NCBI GenBank assembly: GCA_024225635.1 | Contig: JAAEMK010000744.1 | Coordinates: forward strand, 1 to 64,000 | DNA: 64,000 nucleotides | Origin: Desulfobacteraceae bacterium | GTDB taxonomy: Bacteria; Desulfobacterota; Desulfobacteria; Desulfobacterales; Desulfobacteraceae | Direction of reading: 5' to 3' | In this document: piece after piece, positions 18,476-26,662 of the stretch | Layout: each line of letters starts with the position of its first letter | How positions within the stretch are numbered: the stretch's first letter is position 1 | Position numbers and translations under genes: made by a program | Notes under the pieces: model-generated | What the model was told of the DNA's origin: nothing | Databases searched by the model: none | The model's input: only the letters and a program-made list of their open reading frames with translations

Positions 18476-18505
18476 TGGCCGGATAATAAAATGGAGAGAC
18501 CATGA
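18398..18505 (+). CDS. 35-aa mini-ORF derived from the tagF tail
   Basis: A short frame starts at an ATG inside the tagF stop (ATGA, 18398-18401) and ends with a TGA inside the tagJ start (ATGA, 18502-18505). The product is 35 residues, basic, of which the first 26 repeat the TagF C-terminal tail (17 identities). Coupling on both sides makes translation likely as ribosomes pass from tagF to tagJ. A function is unknown: it could be only a coupling bridge, or a peptide that mimics the TagF tail and competes for its partner. Confidence 0.5.
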   Translation: MTVFARPLVPDNFRERFSKKLKPMTPWPDNKMERP

Positions 18506-19329
18506 ATACCAAAAAACTGATCCTGAACGGAGAGCTGACAAAGGCAAGACAGGAACTGATCCAGGGGATAAAAAAGGCCCCGGGCGACCCGGCCCTCAGG
18601 ACCCATCTTTTCCAGGTGCTTCTCTTCCTGGGAGAGTGGGACAAAGCCCTTGTCCACCTCAATGCCCTGCTAACCGGGGACAAGGAAACCCGCATGGGGC
18701 ACGAGGTCTATACAGGCCTGATCCGGGCGGAACAGGAGCGGACAGCGGTGGCGGAACTCAGCAAAGAGCCCTCGTTTCTGCCCGAACGGCCCGAATACGC
18801 GGATCTCTATTTCAAGGCCCTGGAAGCCGCCAGGCAAGGAGAACCGGAGGCGGCAGGCGAGCTTTACCAAAAGGTCGAGGAGGCAAAACCGTTGATATCG
18901 GGGTTTGTCAACAAAGAGCCTTTTTCCGGCTTCACGGACACGGACACCCTGCTCAACGGTTTTCTGGAGGCCATGGAATATGACCGCTACCTCTGGATCC
19001 CCTTTGAGGCCATACGGGAGATCACCGTCAGCCCGCCCCGGACCCTGATCGACCTTGTCTGGGCAAAAGGGAGCGTCACCACCTGGGAGGGACTCACCAT
19101 GTCATGCTTTTTCCCGGTTCTCTATCCCCTGTCCCATTGCCATTCGGACCACCGGGTCAAGATGGGGAGGATGACGGACTGGCACCCCCTGGGCGGTCCC
19201 TATGCCAGGGCCAGCGGGCAGCATGTGTACCGGATCGGAGAGCGGGATATTTCCCTTCTTGAAATCCAAACAGTGGTGTTCAACAAACCGGTCCCCGATG
19301 ACCAGGGAGAAGACAGTGATGGATCTTGA
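18502..19329 (+). CDS. tagJ: T6SS accessory protein TagJ (ImpE)
   Basis: ImpE/TagJ family: helical TPR-like N-terminal half, then the conserved DYDRYLWIP-like motif (EYDRYLWIPFEAI), PPRTLIDLVWAKG and a C-terminal DWHPLGGPYARASGQ segment. In Pseudomonas TagJ binds the sheath protein TssB and helps ClpV recycling. At 275 residues it is of normal size. It overlaps tssA by 11 nt. Presence of tagJ places this system near the H1-T6SS type, which is also the type controlled by threonine phosphorylation. Confidence 0.88.
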   Translation: MNTKKLILNGELTKARQELIQGIKKAPGDPALRTHLFQVLLFLGEWDKALVHLNALLTGDKETRMGHEVYTGLIRAEQERTAVAELSKEPSFLPERPEYADLYFKALEAARQGEPEAAGELYQKVEEAKPLISGFVNKEPFSGFTDTDTLLNGFLEAMEYDRYLWIPFEAIREITVSPPRTLIDLVWAKGSVTTWEGLTMSCFFPVLYPLSHCHSDHRVKMGRMTDWHPLGGPYARASGQHVYRIGERDISLLEIQTVVFNKPVPDDQGEDSDGS

Positions 19330-20692
19330 AGCAATATTGGCCCCCATTCCCGGGGAGAACCCCTGCGGGGAAAGCCTGCGCTACACCCCGGTCTATGATG
19401 AGATCCAGGAGGCCAGAAAGGCCGACGATCTCCTGGACCAGGGGGAGTGGCAGCATGAAGTCAAGACAGCCGACTGGCCCCGGGCAATGGAGCTATCCCT
19501 TGAAGCCCTGTCCACAAAAAGCAAGGATCTCCAGATCGCCGCCTGGCTCATGGAAGCCCTCACCCACCTAAAGGGGTTTGACGGGGTGATGTTCGGATTC
19601 CAGGTGTTCAACGGACTGTTTGAAAAATTCTGGGAGCCCCTCTACCCCGAGATCGACGAGGGAGACCTGGACTACCGGGTGGGGCCCCTGGAGTTCCTCA
19701 ACGACAAGCTCTGGCTGCCCATCAAACAGATTCCCCTGACAGATCCATCAGCCAGCCGGGGCTTCACCTTCATGCAGTGGCAGGAATCAAAGCTGATGGG
19801 ATCGGAAAAAGAGACCATGAGCGACGACAAGCGCCGGGCCGCACGCCAGGAGATGATAGACGACGGCAAGGTGTCGCCGGAGGAGTTTGAGTCCGGCATA
19901 CGGGCGTCGTCACGGGCTTATTACGAAACCCTGGTCCAGACCGTCACCCAATGCCAGGAGGAGTTCAACCTGTTTGACACGGCCGTGGACGACAAATTCG
20001 GCAGGGAGGCCCCAAGGCTTGCCGAGATCAAGGAGAGCATTGAAGAATGCCTCCGCCTTGTTACAACCATTGTAAAGGAGAAAAGGGAGCTTGAGCCCGA
20101 CCCGGAACCGGTTGCGGTGGCGGAGGCTGAAACGGCTCCTGCCGGGGAAACCACCGGGGCGGTCCCGGACCAAGCCCGGGCGACCCTACCGCCGGGAGTT
20201 GCGCCAATGCCGCCTCCGGCCCCAGTCCAGGCCCAGGCCCAGGCCGGGGGCCAGGTATTCCAGGTCAACCGCCTCATGGGCGGGGGCGGCATTGAAGAGG
20301 CCCTGTGGCGAAATGCCACGGCAACCCTGGCGCAACAGGGTATCAAACCCGCCCTGGAACAGCTCCTGGGCGCATCCTGCAGTGCCCAGTCCGTCAGGGA
20401 GCGCACCAACTTCCGGCTCCTCATGGCCAGGCTCTGCCTCGAGGCGGACAGGCCCGACCTGGCAAGGCCCATTGTGGAAGAGCTCACCACCCTGGTGGAA
20501 GAGCTGCAGCTGGAACGTTGGGAATCCCCCATCTGGATCGCCGAAGCCCTGGGCACACTTTACCAGTGCCTGATGGCCAGGGGGTCCACGGACGACGACC
20601 ACTACCGGGCCTCGGAACTGCTCACACGGCTCTGCACACTGGATGTCACCAAGGCCATGGAATTTTCCATGGAAGGACCTGCAACCGAATAA
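19319..20692 (+). CDS. tssA: T6SS cap/baseplate protein TssA
   Basis: N-terminal ImpA_N domain (LAPIPGENPCGESLRY near the start, then LQIAAWLMEALTHLKGF), a Pro/Ala-rich linker (about 270-310) and a C-terminal helical domain ending in a repeat-rich region. TssA organises baseplate and tail assembly. The true start is the ATG at 19319, which begins MDLEAIL; the frame is open upstream inside tagJ but shows no homology there. It overlaps tagJ by 11 nt. Confidence 0.92.
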   Translation: MDLEAILAPIPGENPCGESLRYTPVYDEIQEARKADDLLDQGEWQHEVKTADWPRAMELSLEALSTKSKDLQIAAWLMEALTHLKGFDGVMFGFQVFNGLFEKFWEPLYPEIDEGDLDYRVGPLEFLNDKLWLPIKQIPLTDPSASRGFTFMQWQESKLMGSEKETMSDDKRRAARQEMIDDGKVSPEEFESGIRASSRAYYETLVQTVTQCQEEFNLFDTAVDDKFGREAPRLAEIKESIEECLRLVTTIVKEKRELEPDPEPVAVAEAETAPAGETTGAVPDQARATLPPGVAPMPPPAPVQAQAQAGGQVFQVNRLMGGGGIEEALWRNATATLAQQGIKPALEQLLGASCSAQSVRERTNFRLLMARLCLEADRPDLARPIVEELTTLVEELQLERWESPIWIAEALGTLYQCLMARGSTDDDHYRASELLTRLCTLDVTKAMEFSMEGPATE

Positions 20693-20741
20693 GATAAAAC
20701 AACGATCCCTATAGAACAGATAAAACCATAAGGAGGAGACC

Positions 20742-21269
20742 ATGGCCAAAGAGAGTCTGCAACACACCCTGGACCGGGTACGATCCCCCCGGGTTCAGAT
20801 CACCTACGACGTTGAAGTGGGTGATGCCATTGAGATGAAGGAGATCCCCTTTGTTGTGGGAGTGATGGCCGATCTCTCGGGCAAGCCGGACGAGCCGCTT
20901 CCCAAGCTCAAGGAGCGGAAATTCGTGGAGATCGACCGGGACAACTTCAACAGCGTACTTGCGGGCATGAAGCCCCGGCTCGCCTTCAGGGTGGACAACA
21001 AGCTCACCGACGACGACAGCCAGATGGCAGTAGAGCTTCGCTTCAAGTCCATGGACGATTTCCACCCGGAACAGGTGGCCCAGCAGGTGGATCCCCTGCG
21101 CAAGCTTGTGGATGCCAGGGACCGGCTCTCCGAGCTGTTGAACAAGCTGGACGGCAACGACCGCCTGGATGAACTGCTCCAGGAGGTGATCTCCAGCACC
21201 GACTCCCTGGAAAAACTTGGCAAGGAGGCGGGTGTGGAGGCAAAAAAAGAAGGAACAGATAACGAATAA
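20742..21269 (+). CDS. tssB: T6SS sheath small subunit TssB
   Basis: TssB/VipA family, 175 residues: opens AKESLQHTLDRVRSPRVQITY, has the ELPFVVGVMADLSG-like segment (EIPFVVGVMADLSGKP), ERKFVEIDRDNF, and a C-terminal helix that pairs with TssC. Strong AAGGAGGAGA ribosome site. Together with TssC it forms the contractile sheath. Confidence 0.96.
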   Translation: MAKESLQHTLDRVRSPRVQITYDVEVGDAIEMKEIPFVVGVMADLSGKPDEPLPKLKERKFVEIDRDNFNSVLAGMKPRLAFRVDNKLTDDDSQMAVELRFKSMDDFHPEQVAQQVDPLRKLVDARDRLSELLNKLDGNDRLDELLQEVISSTDSLEKLGKEAGVEAKKEGTDNE

Positions 21270-21283
21270 CCAAGGAGAACCCC

Positions 21284-22768
21284 ATGGCAGAGAAAGAGGA
21301 GAAGGTCCAGCCCGCAACCGAGCAAGTCAAAGAGGATATCAGCCTCCTGGACCAGATCATTTCAGACGGCCGCCTTGCCCGGGAGGAGAGCCAGCGGGAA
21401 TATGCCAAGGATGTGATCGGCGAGTTCGTCACCCAGATCATGGAGGGCGCCATCACGGTTTCCAAGAATACGGAAGCCATGATCAACGCAAGGATCGCAG
21501 CCATTGACACGCTGATCTCGGACCAGCTCAACGAGGTGATGCACCACGAAGAATTCCAGACGCTCGAAGCGTCCTGGCGGGGGCTTGCCTACCTGGTGGA
21601 CCAGTCCGAAACCGGAGAGCAGCTCAAGCTCAGGGTGATGAACGTGTCGAAAAAGGACCTGCTGAAGGACATGGAAAAAGCGGCCGAGTTCGACCAGTCC
21701 ACCCTGTTCAAGAAAGTATATGAAGAGGAGTTCGGCATGTTCGGCGGGGCCTCCTACGGCGCCCTGATCGGCGACTATTATTTTTCCAACCATCCCCAGG
21801 ACACGGCCCTGCTGGAGAAGATCTCCCAGGTGGCGGCCGCGGCCCATGCGCCCTTTATCTCCGGGGCCGCCCCGGAGCTGTTCAACTTTGACAGCTTCAC
21901 GGAGCTGGGAGAGCCCAGGGACATGGCCAAGATCTTCCAGAGCGTGGAGTACGCCAAATGGAAATCCTTCAGGGATTCCGAGGATTCAAGGTATGTGGCC
22001 CTTGCAATGCCCCACATTCTCATGCGGCTTCCCTATGGCAAGGCCAACGTGCCGGTGGAGGCCTTTGACTTTGAGGAAAAGGTGGACGGCACCGATCACA
22101 GGCGATACCTCTGGGGCAATGCCGCCTATGCCCTTGGCACCCGGCTCACCGACGCCTTTGCCAAGTTCCACTGGTGCGCCGCCATCCGGGGCGTGGAGGG
22201 CGGCGGCCTGGTGGAGGGACTGCCGGTCCACACCTTCAAGACCGACGAAGGGGATGTGGCCCTGAAGTGCCCCACGGAAATCGCCATCACCGACCGGAGG
22301 GAAAAAGAGCTTGCGGACCTTGGGTTTGTCCCCCTGGTTCACTGCAAGGGCACCGACTATGCCGCATTTTTCAGCACCCAGACCGCGAACAAGGCAAAGA
22401 TCTACAACACCGACGCCGCCAACGCCAATGCCAGGCTCAGTTCCCAGCTCCAGTACATCCTTGCGACCTCGCGGTTCGCCCACTACCTGAAATCCATGAT
22501 GCGTGACAAGATCGGCAGTTTCATGACCCGGCAGAACGCCCAGGATTTTCTCAACACCTGGATCACCTCCTACACCCTTGGAGATGACGATGCCAGCCAG
22601 GAGATGAAGGCCAAATACCCCTTGAGAGAGGCAAGAGTCGATGTCAGCGAGATCCCGGGAAAAACAGGGGCGTACAGGGCGGTGGCATTCCTCAAGCCCC
22701 ACTACCAGCTCGATGAACTGAGCGTATCCCTGCGGCTTGTGGCGAACCTGCCGCCGCCGGCCCAGTGA
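21284..22768 (+). CDS. tssC: T6SS sheath large subunit TssC
   Basis: TssC/VipB family of typical length (494). Recognisable segments are EEFQTLEASWRGLAYLV, YGALIGDYYF, the APFISGA core, RLPYG, and a C-terminal YPLREARVDVSEIPGKTG. It forms the outer sheath with TssB and is the substrate of ClpV recycling through TssB/TssC contacts. It lies 14 nt after tssB. Confidence 0.97.
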   Translation: MAEKEEKVQPATEQVKEDISLLDQIISDGRLAREESQREYAKDVIGEFVTQIMEGAITVSKNTEAMINARIAAIDTLISDQLNEVMHHEEFQTLEASWRGLAYLVDQSETGEQLKLRVMNVSKKDLLKDMEKAAEFDQSTLFKKVYEEEFGMFGGASYGALIGDYYFSNHPQDTALLEKISQVAAAAHAPFISGAAPELFNFDSFTELGEPRDMAKIFQSVEYAKWKSFRDSEDSRYVALAMPHILMRLPYGKANVPVEAFDFEEKVDGTDHRRYLWGNAAYALGTRLTDAFAKFHWCAAIRGVEGGGLVEGLPVHTFKTDEGDVALKCPTEIAITDRREKELADLGFVPLVHCKGTDYAAFFSTQTANKAKIYNTDAANANARLSSQLQYILATSRFAHYLKSMMRDKIGSFMTRQNAQDFLNTWITSYTLGDDDASQEMKAKYPLREARVDVSEIPGKTGAYRAVAFLKPHYQLDELSVSLRLVANLPPPAQ

Positions 22769-22836
22769 TCCGACCAAAAGCGTGACGGGATGTGAGCTGT
22801 GGCCCCCCACGGCCCACAACTTTCATATAACACCCG

Positions 22837-22852
22837 GGCCCCATGGGGGGCC
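22837..22852 (+). promoter_or_regulatory. GC-rich hairpin ahead of hcp
   Basis: A GGCCCC stem (22837-22842) pairs with GGGGCC (22847-22852) over an ATGG loop, 9 nt before the AGGAGG site of hcp. A second imperfect hairpin can form just upstream near 22791-22820. They occupy the 105-nt gap between tssC and hcp, the largest gap in the core operon. mRNA processing or stabilisation that raises hcp output is plausible. Confidence 0.4.
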
Positions 22853-22873
22853 TGAAAAAAAGGAGGCAAGAAA

Positions 22874-23356
22874 ATGTCTGTTGATCAATTTTTAAAATTA
22901 GATGGAATCGATGGTGAGGCCCAGGACGCCAAGCATAAAAAGGAAATAGACGTGCTTGCATGGAGCTGGGGCGCTTCCCAGTCCGGAACCACCCACATGG
23001 GCGGCGGCAGCGGTGCCGGCAAGGCCAATTTTCAGGATCTCAGCATCACCAAATATGTGGACTCATCCTCCCACAAGCTTTTGAAGTCGGTTGCCAATGG
23101 CAGCCACATCAAGGAGGCCCTGCTCACGGTGAGAAAGGCCGGTGAGAAACCACTGGAGTACATCAAGCTGCTCATGAAGGACTGCTTGATATCATCGGTC
23201 TCCAGCGGCGGCTCCGGTGGCGAGGACCGGCTGACGGAAAACGTCACCATCAACTTCGGGGAATTCGAGTACACCTACACGCCCCAGAAACCGGACGGTT
23301 CCGGAGACTCCCCGCTGCCGTTCAAGTTTGACATTGCCGCCAACGAAGAGAAATGA
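22874..23356 (+). CDS. hcp: T6SS inner-tube protein Hcp (TssD)
   Basis: Hcp family, 160 residues: begins DQFLKLDGIDGEAQDAKH, then IDVLAWSWGASQSG, VRKAGEKPLEYI and the FEYTYTPQKPDG C-terminal strand. Hcp hexamers stack into the tube and are secreted in bulk. Strong AGGAGG site. The stop overlaps the tssE start by ATGA. Confidence 0.97.
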   Translation: MSVDQFLKLDGIDGEAQDAKHKKEIDVLAWSWGASQSGTTHMGGGSGAGKANFQDLSITKYVDSSSHKLLKSVANGSHIKEALLTVRKAGEKPLEYIKLLMKDCLISSVSSGGSGGEDRLTENVTINFGEFEYTYTPQKPDGSGDSPLPFKFDIAANEEK

Positions 23357-23829
23357 GCCAAATGCCCCAAACGTTTCAGGCATCGGTACTGGACAGACTC
23401 ATTGATAATGAACCGGACAACTCCCGTGAGTCTGCCCGGTACCGGGTTGCCAGCTTCAGGCAGATCATGGCGGCGGTGCGAAGGGATCTCGAGAACCTTC
23501 TCAACACACGGCGGAGCATCATTACGCCGCCGACAGCCTACGGGGAGGTCAATGCCTCTTTTTTTGTGTACGGCCTCCCCGACTACACCAGTAAAAACCC
23601 GTCGACCCTGACGGTACAATCCATGCTGCGGCTCGAGATAGAAAAGACCATTGCACGGTTTGAACCGCGATTGAAACGGGTCAGCGTGGAAGTTGATTCC
23701 CCGGAGGATGGCAACAGACATTTGAAGTTCAGGATCTCCGGCATACTTGTTGTGGACGAACTGGCCGAACCCGTGACCTTTAACACGACCTTTGATTCGA
23801 ACAGAAGCACCTACTCCATCAAAAAGTAG
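23353..23829 (+). CDS. tssE: T6SS baseplate protein TssE
   Basis: GpW/gp25-like TssE, 158 residues, with VLDRLIDNEP near the start, the RRDLENLLNTRR motif and DYTSKNPS further on, ending in a strand-rich gp25 fold. It is the wedge component homologous to phage gp25. The start overlaps the hcp stop (ATGA) and the stop is 6 nt before tssF. Confidence 0.93.
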   Translation: MSQMPQTFQASVLDRLIDNEPDNSRESARYRVASFRQIMAAVRRDLENLLNTRRSIITPPTAYGEVNASFFVYGLPDYTSKNPSTLTVQSMLRLEIEKTIARFEPRLKRVSVEVDSPEDGNRHLKFRISGILVVDELAEPVTFNTTFDSNRSTYSIKK

Positions 23830-23835
23830 ACACCT

Positions 23836-25632
23836 ATGGATGATACCTTTCTCAACTATTACGAACAGGAGCTCAGCTATCTGCGGCAGATGGGAGCGGA
23901 ATTTGCCGCAAAGCATCCCAAGATCGCAAGCCGGCTTCTCCTTGAACCCGACGCCTCCACCGATCCCCATACCGAACGCCTCATGGAAGCCTTTGCCTTT
24001 ATCAGCGGCCGGATTCACAAAAAGATAGACGATGACTTCCCCGAGATCACGGAATCGCTCTTCAACATCATCTATCCCCATTACAACAACCCCATTCCCT
24101 CCATGACCATTGCCCGGTTTGACCCCCTGGCCCAGAACATCCCGGAATCGGGCTATTCCATCGGCCGGGGGGCAAAACTGTTCTCAAACCCGGTAAACGG
24201 CACCCCCTGCCAGTTTGTCACAAGCCAGGACGTGACACTCTGGCCCGTGGAGGTGGTCGACGCAACCATCAAGGAACCCTCGACCATGGTCCCGGGTGCC
24301 CACCAGGTGCTCAGCCTTCACCTGAAGACCTTCGGAGATATCCCGGTTGCCGCACTTGAATGGTCGAACCTGCGCCTTTTCCTCAGCGGCCAGCACCAGC
24401 ACGTGTTCCACCTCCATGAGCTTCTTTTCAACCATGTGAGCCATGTGGAGTGCCGGCCATCCGGCGGCGGGAAACCGGCCGTCTCCCTTGGCAGGGACGC
24501 CATAGGCACCGTGGGGTTTGAGGAAGAAGAGCGCCTGCTGCCCTTTACCAAGCGCTCCTTTCCCGGCTATCGCCTTTTGTTTGAATATTTCTGCTTCCCG
24601 GAAAAGTTCCTCTTTTTTGACCTCAAGGGCCTTGACCGGTTACGGGATAACTTTGCAGGCGCGGATCTCGAAATCCGGATCTACCTTGACCGGGCCGCCA
24701 AGAGCACCCTGGTGGTCAATGCCGGCACCTTCACCCTTAATGCCGCGCCCATCGTCAACCTCTTTTCCAAAACCGCCGAGCCCGTCCGGGTGGAGCAGCG
24801 CAAGACGGAATACCAGGTGATCCCGGACATCCGCCGCCAGGAGGCCACCGAGGTGTACACCATCGACAGTGTGGCCGCCGCCTCCCAGACCACGGGAGAC
24901 CCGGTGGAGTACCGGCCCTTCTACTCCATCCGCCACCACCTGGACCATGCCGCCGAAAACATCCGGCACGCATTCTGGCACTTCCAGCGGCGGGCATCGG
25001 GAAGACGGGCGGACAGGGGCACCGAGGTGTTTCTTTCGTTCTCGGATCTCAATCTCACCCCCCGGGACCCGGGCTGCGACATCCTCACCGTCCACACCAC
25101 CTGCACCAACCGGGATCTTGCCCAACGGCTTCCCATGGGGGATGCCGAGGGAGACTTCACCCTGGAAACCGCGGCCCCCGTCGAAAGGATCACGGGCATG
25201 ATGAAGCCCACCCCCACCCGGCGGCCCTTCCTGGGGGGCGCTCTCCAGTGGCGGCTCATCTCCCACCTCTCCCTCAACTACATATCCCTGGTCGAGGAGG
25301 GGGAGCAGGCCCTGCGGGAGATACTCATGCTCTACGACTTTGACAACTCCCCGGCCACAAAACAGCAGATCAGCGGCATTGTCCGGGTCGAATCCGTCCA
25401 TGTGACCCGCCGCATCCACGACTCCTTCTGCCGGGGGGTCCAGGTGACCATCACCCTGGATGAGAACAAATTTGTGGGGGCGGGACTCTATCTGTTCAGT
25501 TCGGTCCTGGAACGGTTCCTGGCCCAGTATGTATCGGTGAATTCATTTTCCCAGCTGATGGTGAAAACCCTTCAACAAAAAGAGACCCTTAAGGTATGGC
25601 CACCAAGGAGCGGAAACCGGATACTGCTCTGA
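23836..25632 (+). CDS. tssF: T6SS baseplate protein TssF
   Basis: TssF/ImpG family of full length (598). Typical segments: FLNYYEQELSYLRQMGAEFA at the N-terminus, ASRLLLEPDASTDPHTERL, then FEYFCFPEKFLFFDL in the middle and the VLERFLAQYVSVNSFSQL end. It builds the baseplate wedge with TssG, TssE and TssK. The gene overlaps tssG by 37 nt in another frame, normal for this gene pair. Confidence 0.96.
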   Translation: MDDTFLNYYEQELSYLRQMGAEFAAKHPKIASRLLLEPDASTDPHTERLMEAFAFISGRIHKKIDDDFPEITESLFNIIYPHYNNPIPSMTIARFDPLAQNIPESGYSIGRGAKLFSNPVNGTPCQFVTSQDVTLWPVEVVDATIKEPSTMVPGAHQVLSLHLKTFGDIPVAALEWSNLRLFLSGQHQHVFHLHELLFNHVSHVECRPSGGGKPAVSLGRDAIGTVGFEEEERLLPFTKRSFPGYRLLFEYFCFPEKFLFFDLKGLDRLRDNFAGADLEIRIYLDRAAKSTLVVNAGTFTLNAAPIVNLFSKTAEPVRVEQRKTEYQVIPDIRRQEATEVYTIDSVAAASQTTGDPVEYRPFYSIRHHLDHAAENIRHAFWHFQRRASGRRADRGTEVFLSFSDLNLTPRDPGCDILTVHTTCTNRDLAQRLPMGDAEGDFTLETAAPVERITGMMKPTPTRRPFLGGALQWRLISHLSLNYISLVEEGEQALREILMLYDFDNSPATKQQISGIVRVESVHVTRRIHDSFCRGVQVTITLDENKFVGAGLYLFSSVLERFLAQYVSVNSFSQLMVKTLQQKETLKVWPPRSGNRILL

Positions 25633-26642
25633 TCGAGCAGCTGCACGAAAAATTTTACGAGTTCTCCTTTTTCAGGGCCGTCACCCTTTTGGAGAACTTT
25701 GCCCGGGATAAGAAGCCCCTGGGAGAAACCCTGGTACCGGGGGAGGAAGCGGTCCGCTTTTCCGTGGACCCGGGATTTTCCTTTCCCCCCAGCGAAATAT
25801 CCGGGCTTGAGCAGCAAAAGGATAACCAGGCGCTGATCATGAAGGTCGCCTTCATGGGACTGATCGGGCCGTCCGGGGTCCTGCCCCAGTGGTACAACGA
25901 GCTTGCCCTGGAGCGGCGTAGAAAAAAAGACCACACCCTGACAGCCTTCCTTGACATGTTCCACCACAGGCTGATCTCCCTTTTTTACCTTGCCTGGAAA
26001 AAGCACCGGTTTCCGGAAAGCTACCGCCCGGGAGCGGAAGACCGCCTCTCCCGGTACCTGCTGAGCCTTGCGGGACTCGGCACCCCCGGCATGGTCGGCA
26101 TGCTGGGACTTCCACGGGAATCCCTGAGCTTCTACTCAGGCCTTCTTTCACGGCAGGTGGCATCGGCCGTCAGCATCGAAGCCGCCCTGGAGTACTTTTC
26201 CGGGGCCAGGACCACCGTGGATCAGTTTGTGGAACGCTCCGTGCCCCTGGCCGAGGAGGACCGCACAAGCCTTGGCTCGGCCAACGCGCGCCTTGGCATG
26301 GATACCGTATGCGGACAGGAGATCAGGGAGTGCCAGACCAAATTCCGGGTCAACCTCGGGCCCGTGGACCTAAAAAAGTATATGCGGCTGACACCGCCGG
26401 GGGATCTGCTCCTGCCCGTATTCTCCCTTGTGCGGTACATGGTCGGCATCGAGTATGAATTTGAACTGAGAATCATTCTAAAGAAAGAGGAGGTTCCTTT
26501 GGGAATCCTCGGCGGAGAGGGAGAGAACCGGCCCCTCCTGGGATGGTCCACCTGGATCGCATCCCCGGAATTCGACTACCCGGAACACCAGCAGATGACC
26601 TTCCAGGAGACAGACCTCAAGCAGGCAAAACAAAAGACCTAA
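25596..26642 (+). CDS. tssG: T6SS baseplate protein TssG
   Basis: TssG/ImpH family, 348 residues: an EKFYEFSFFRAVTLLE opening, VRFSVDPGFSFPPSEI, then MGLIGPSGVLPQWY and FYLAWKKHRFPE. The C-terminal GWSTWI segment is typical. The first ATG lies inside the end of tssF with AAGG upstream. It partners TssF in the wedge. Confidence 0.95.
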   Translation: MATKERKPDTALIEQLHEKFYEFSFFRAVTLLENFARDKKPLGETLVPGEEAVRFSVDPGFSFPPSEISGLEQQKDNQALIMKVAFMGLIGPSGVLPQWYNELALERRRKKDHTLTAFLDMFHHRLISLFYLAWKKHRFPESYRPGAEDRLSRYLLSLAGLGTPGMVGMLGLPRESLSFYSGLLSRQVASAVSIEAALEYFSGARTTVDQFVERSVPLAEEDRTSLGSANARLGMDTVCGQEIRECQTKFRVNLGPVDLKKYMRLTPPGDLLLPVFSLVRYMVGIEYEFELRIILKKEEVPLGILGGEGENRPLLGWSTWIASPEFDYPEHQQMTFQETDLKQAKQKT

Positions 26643-26662
26643 ACCATTGAAAAGGAGTCAAC

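Noticed and set aside
25596-25632. tssF/tssG overlap considered as a frameshift
   Set aside because: Both proteins are full length and this overlap is normal in T6SS operons.
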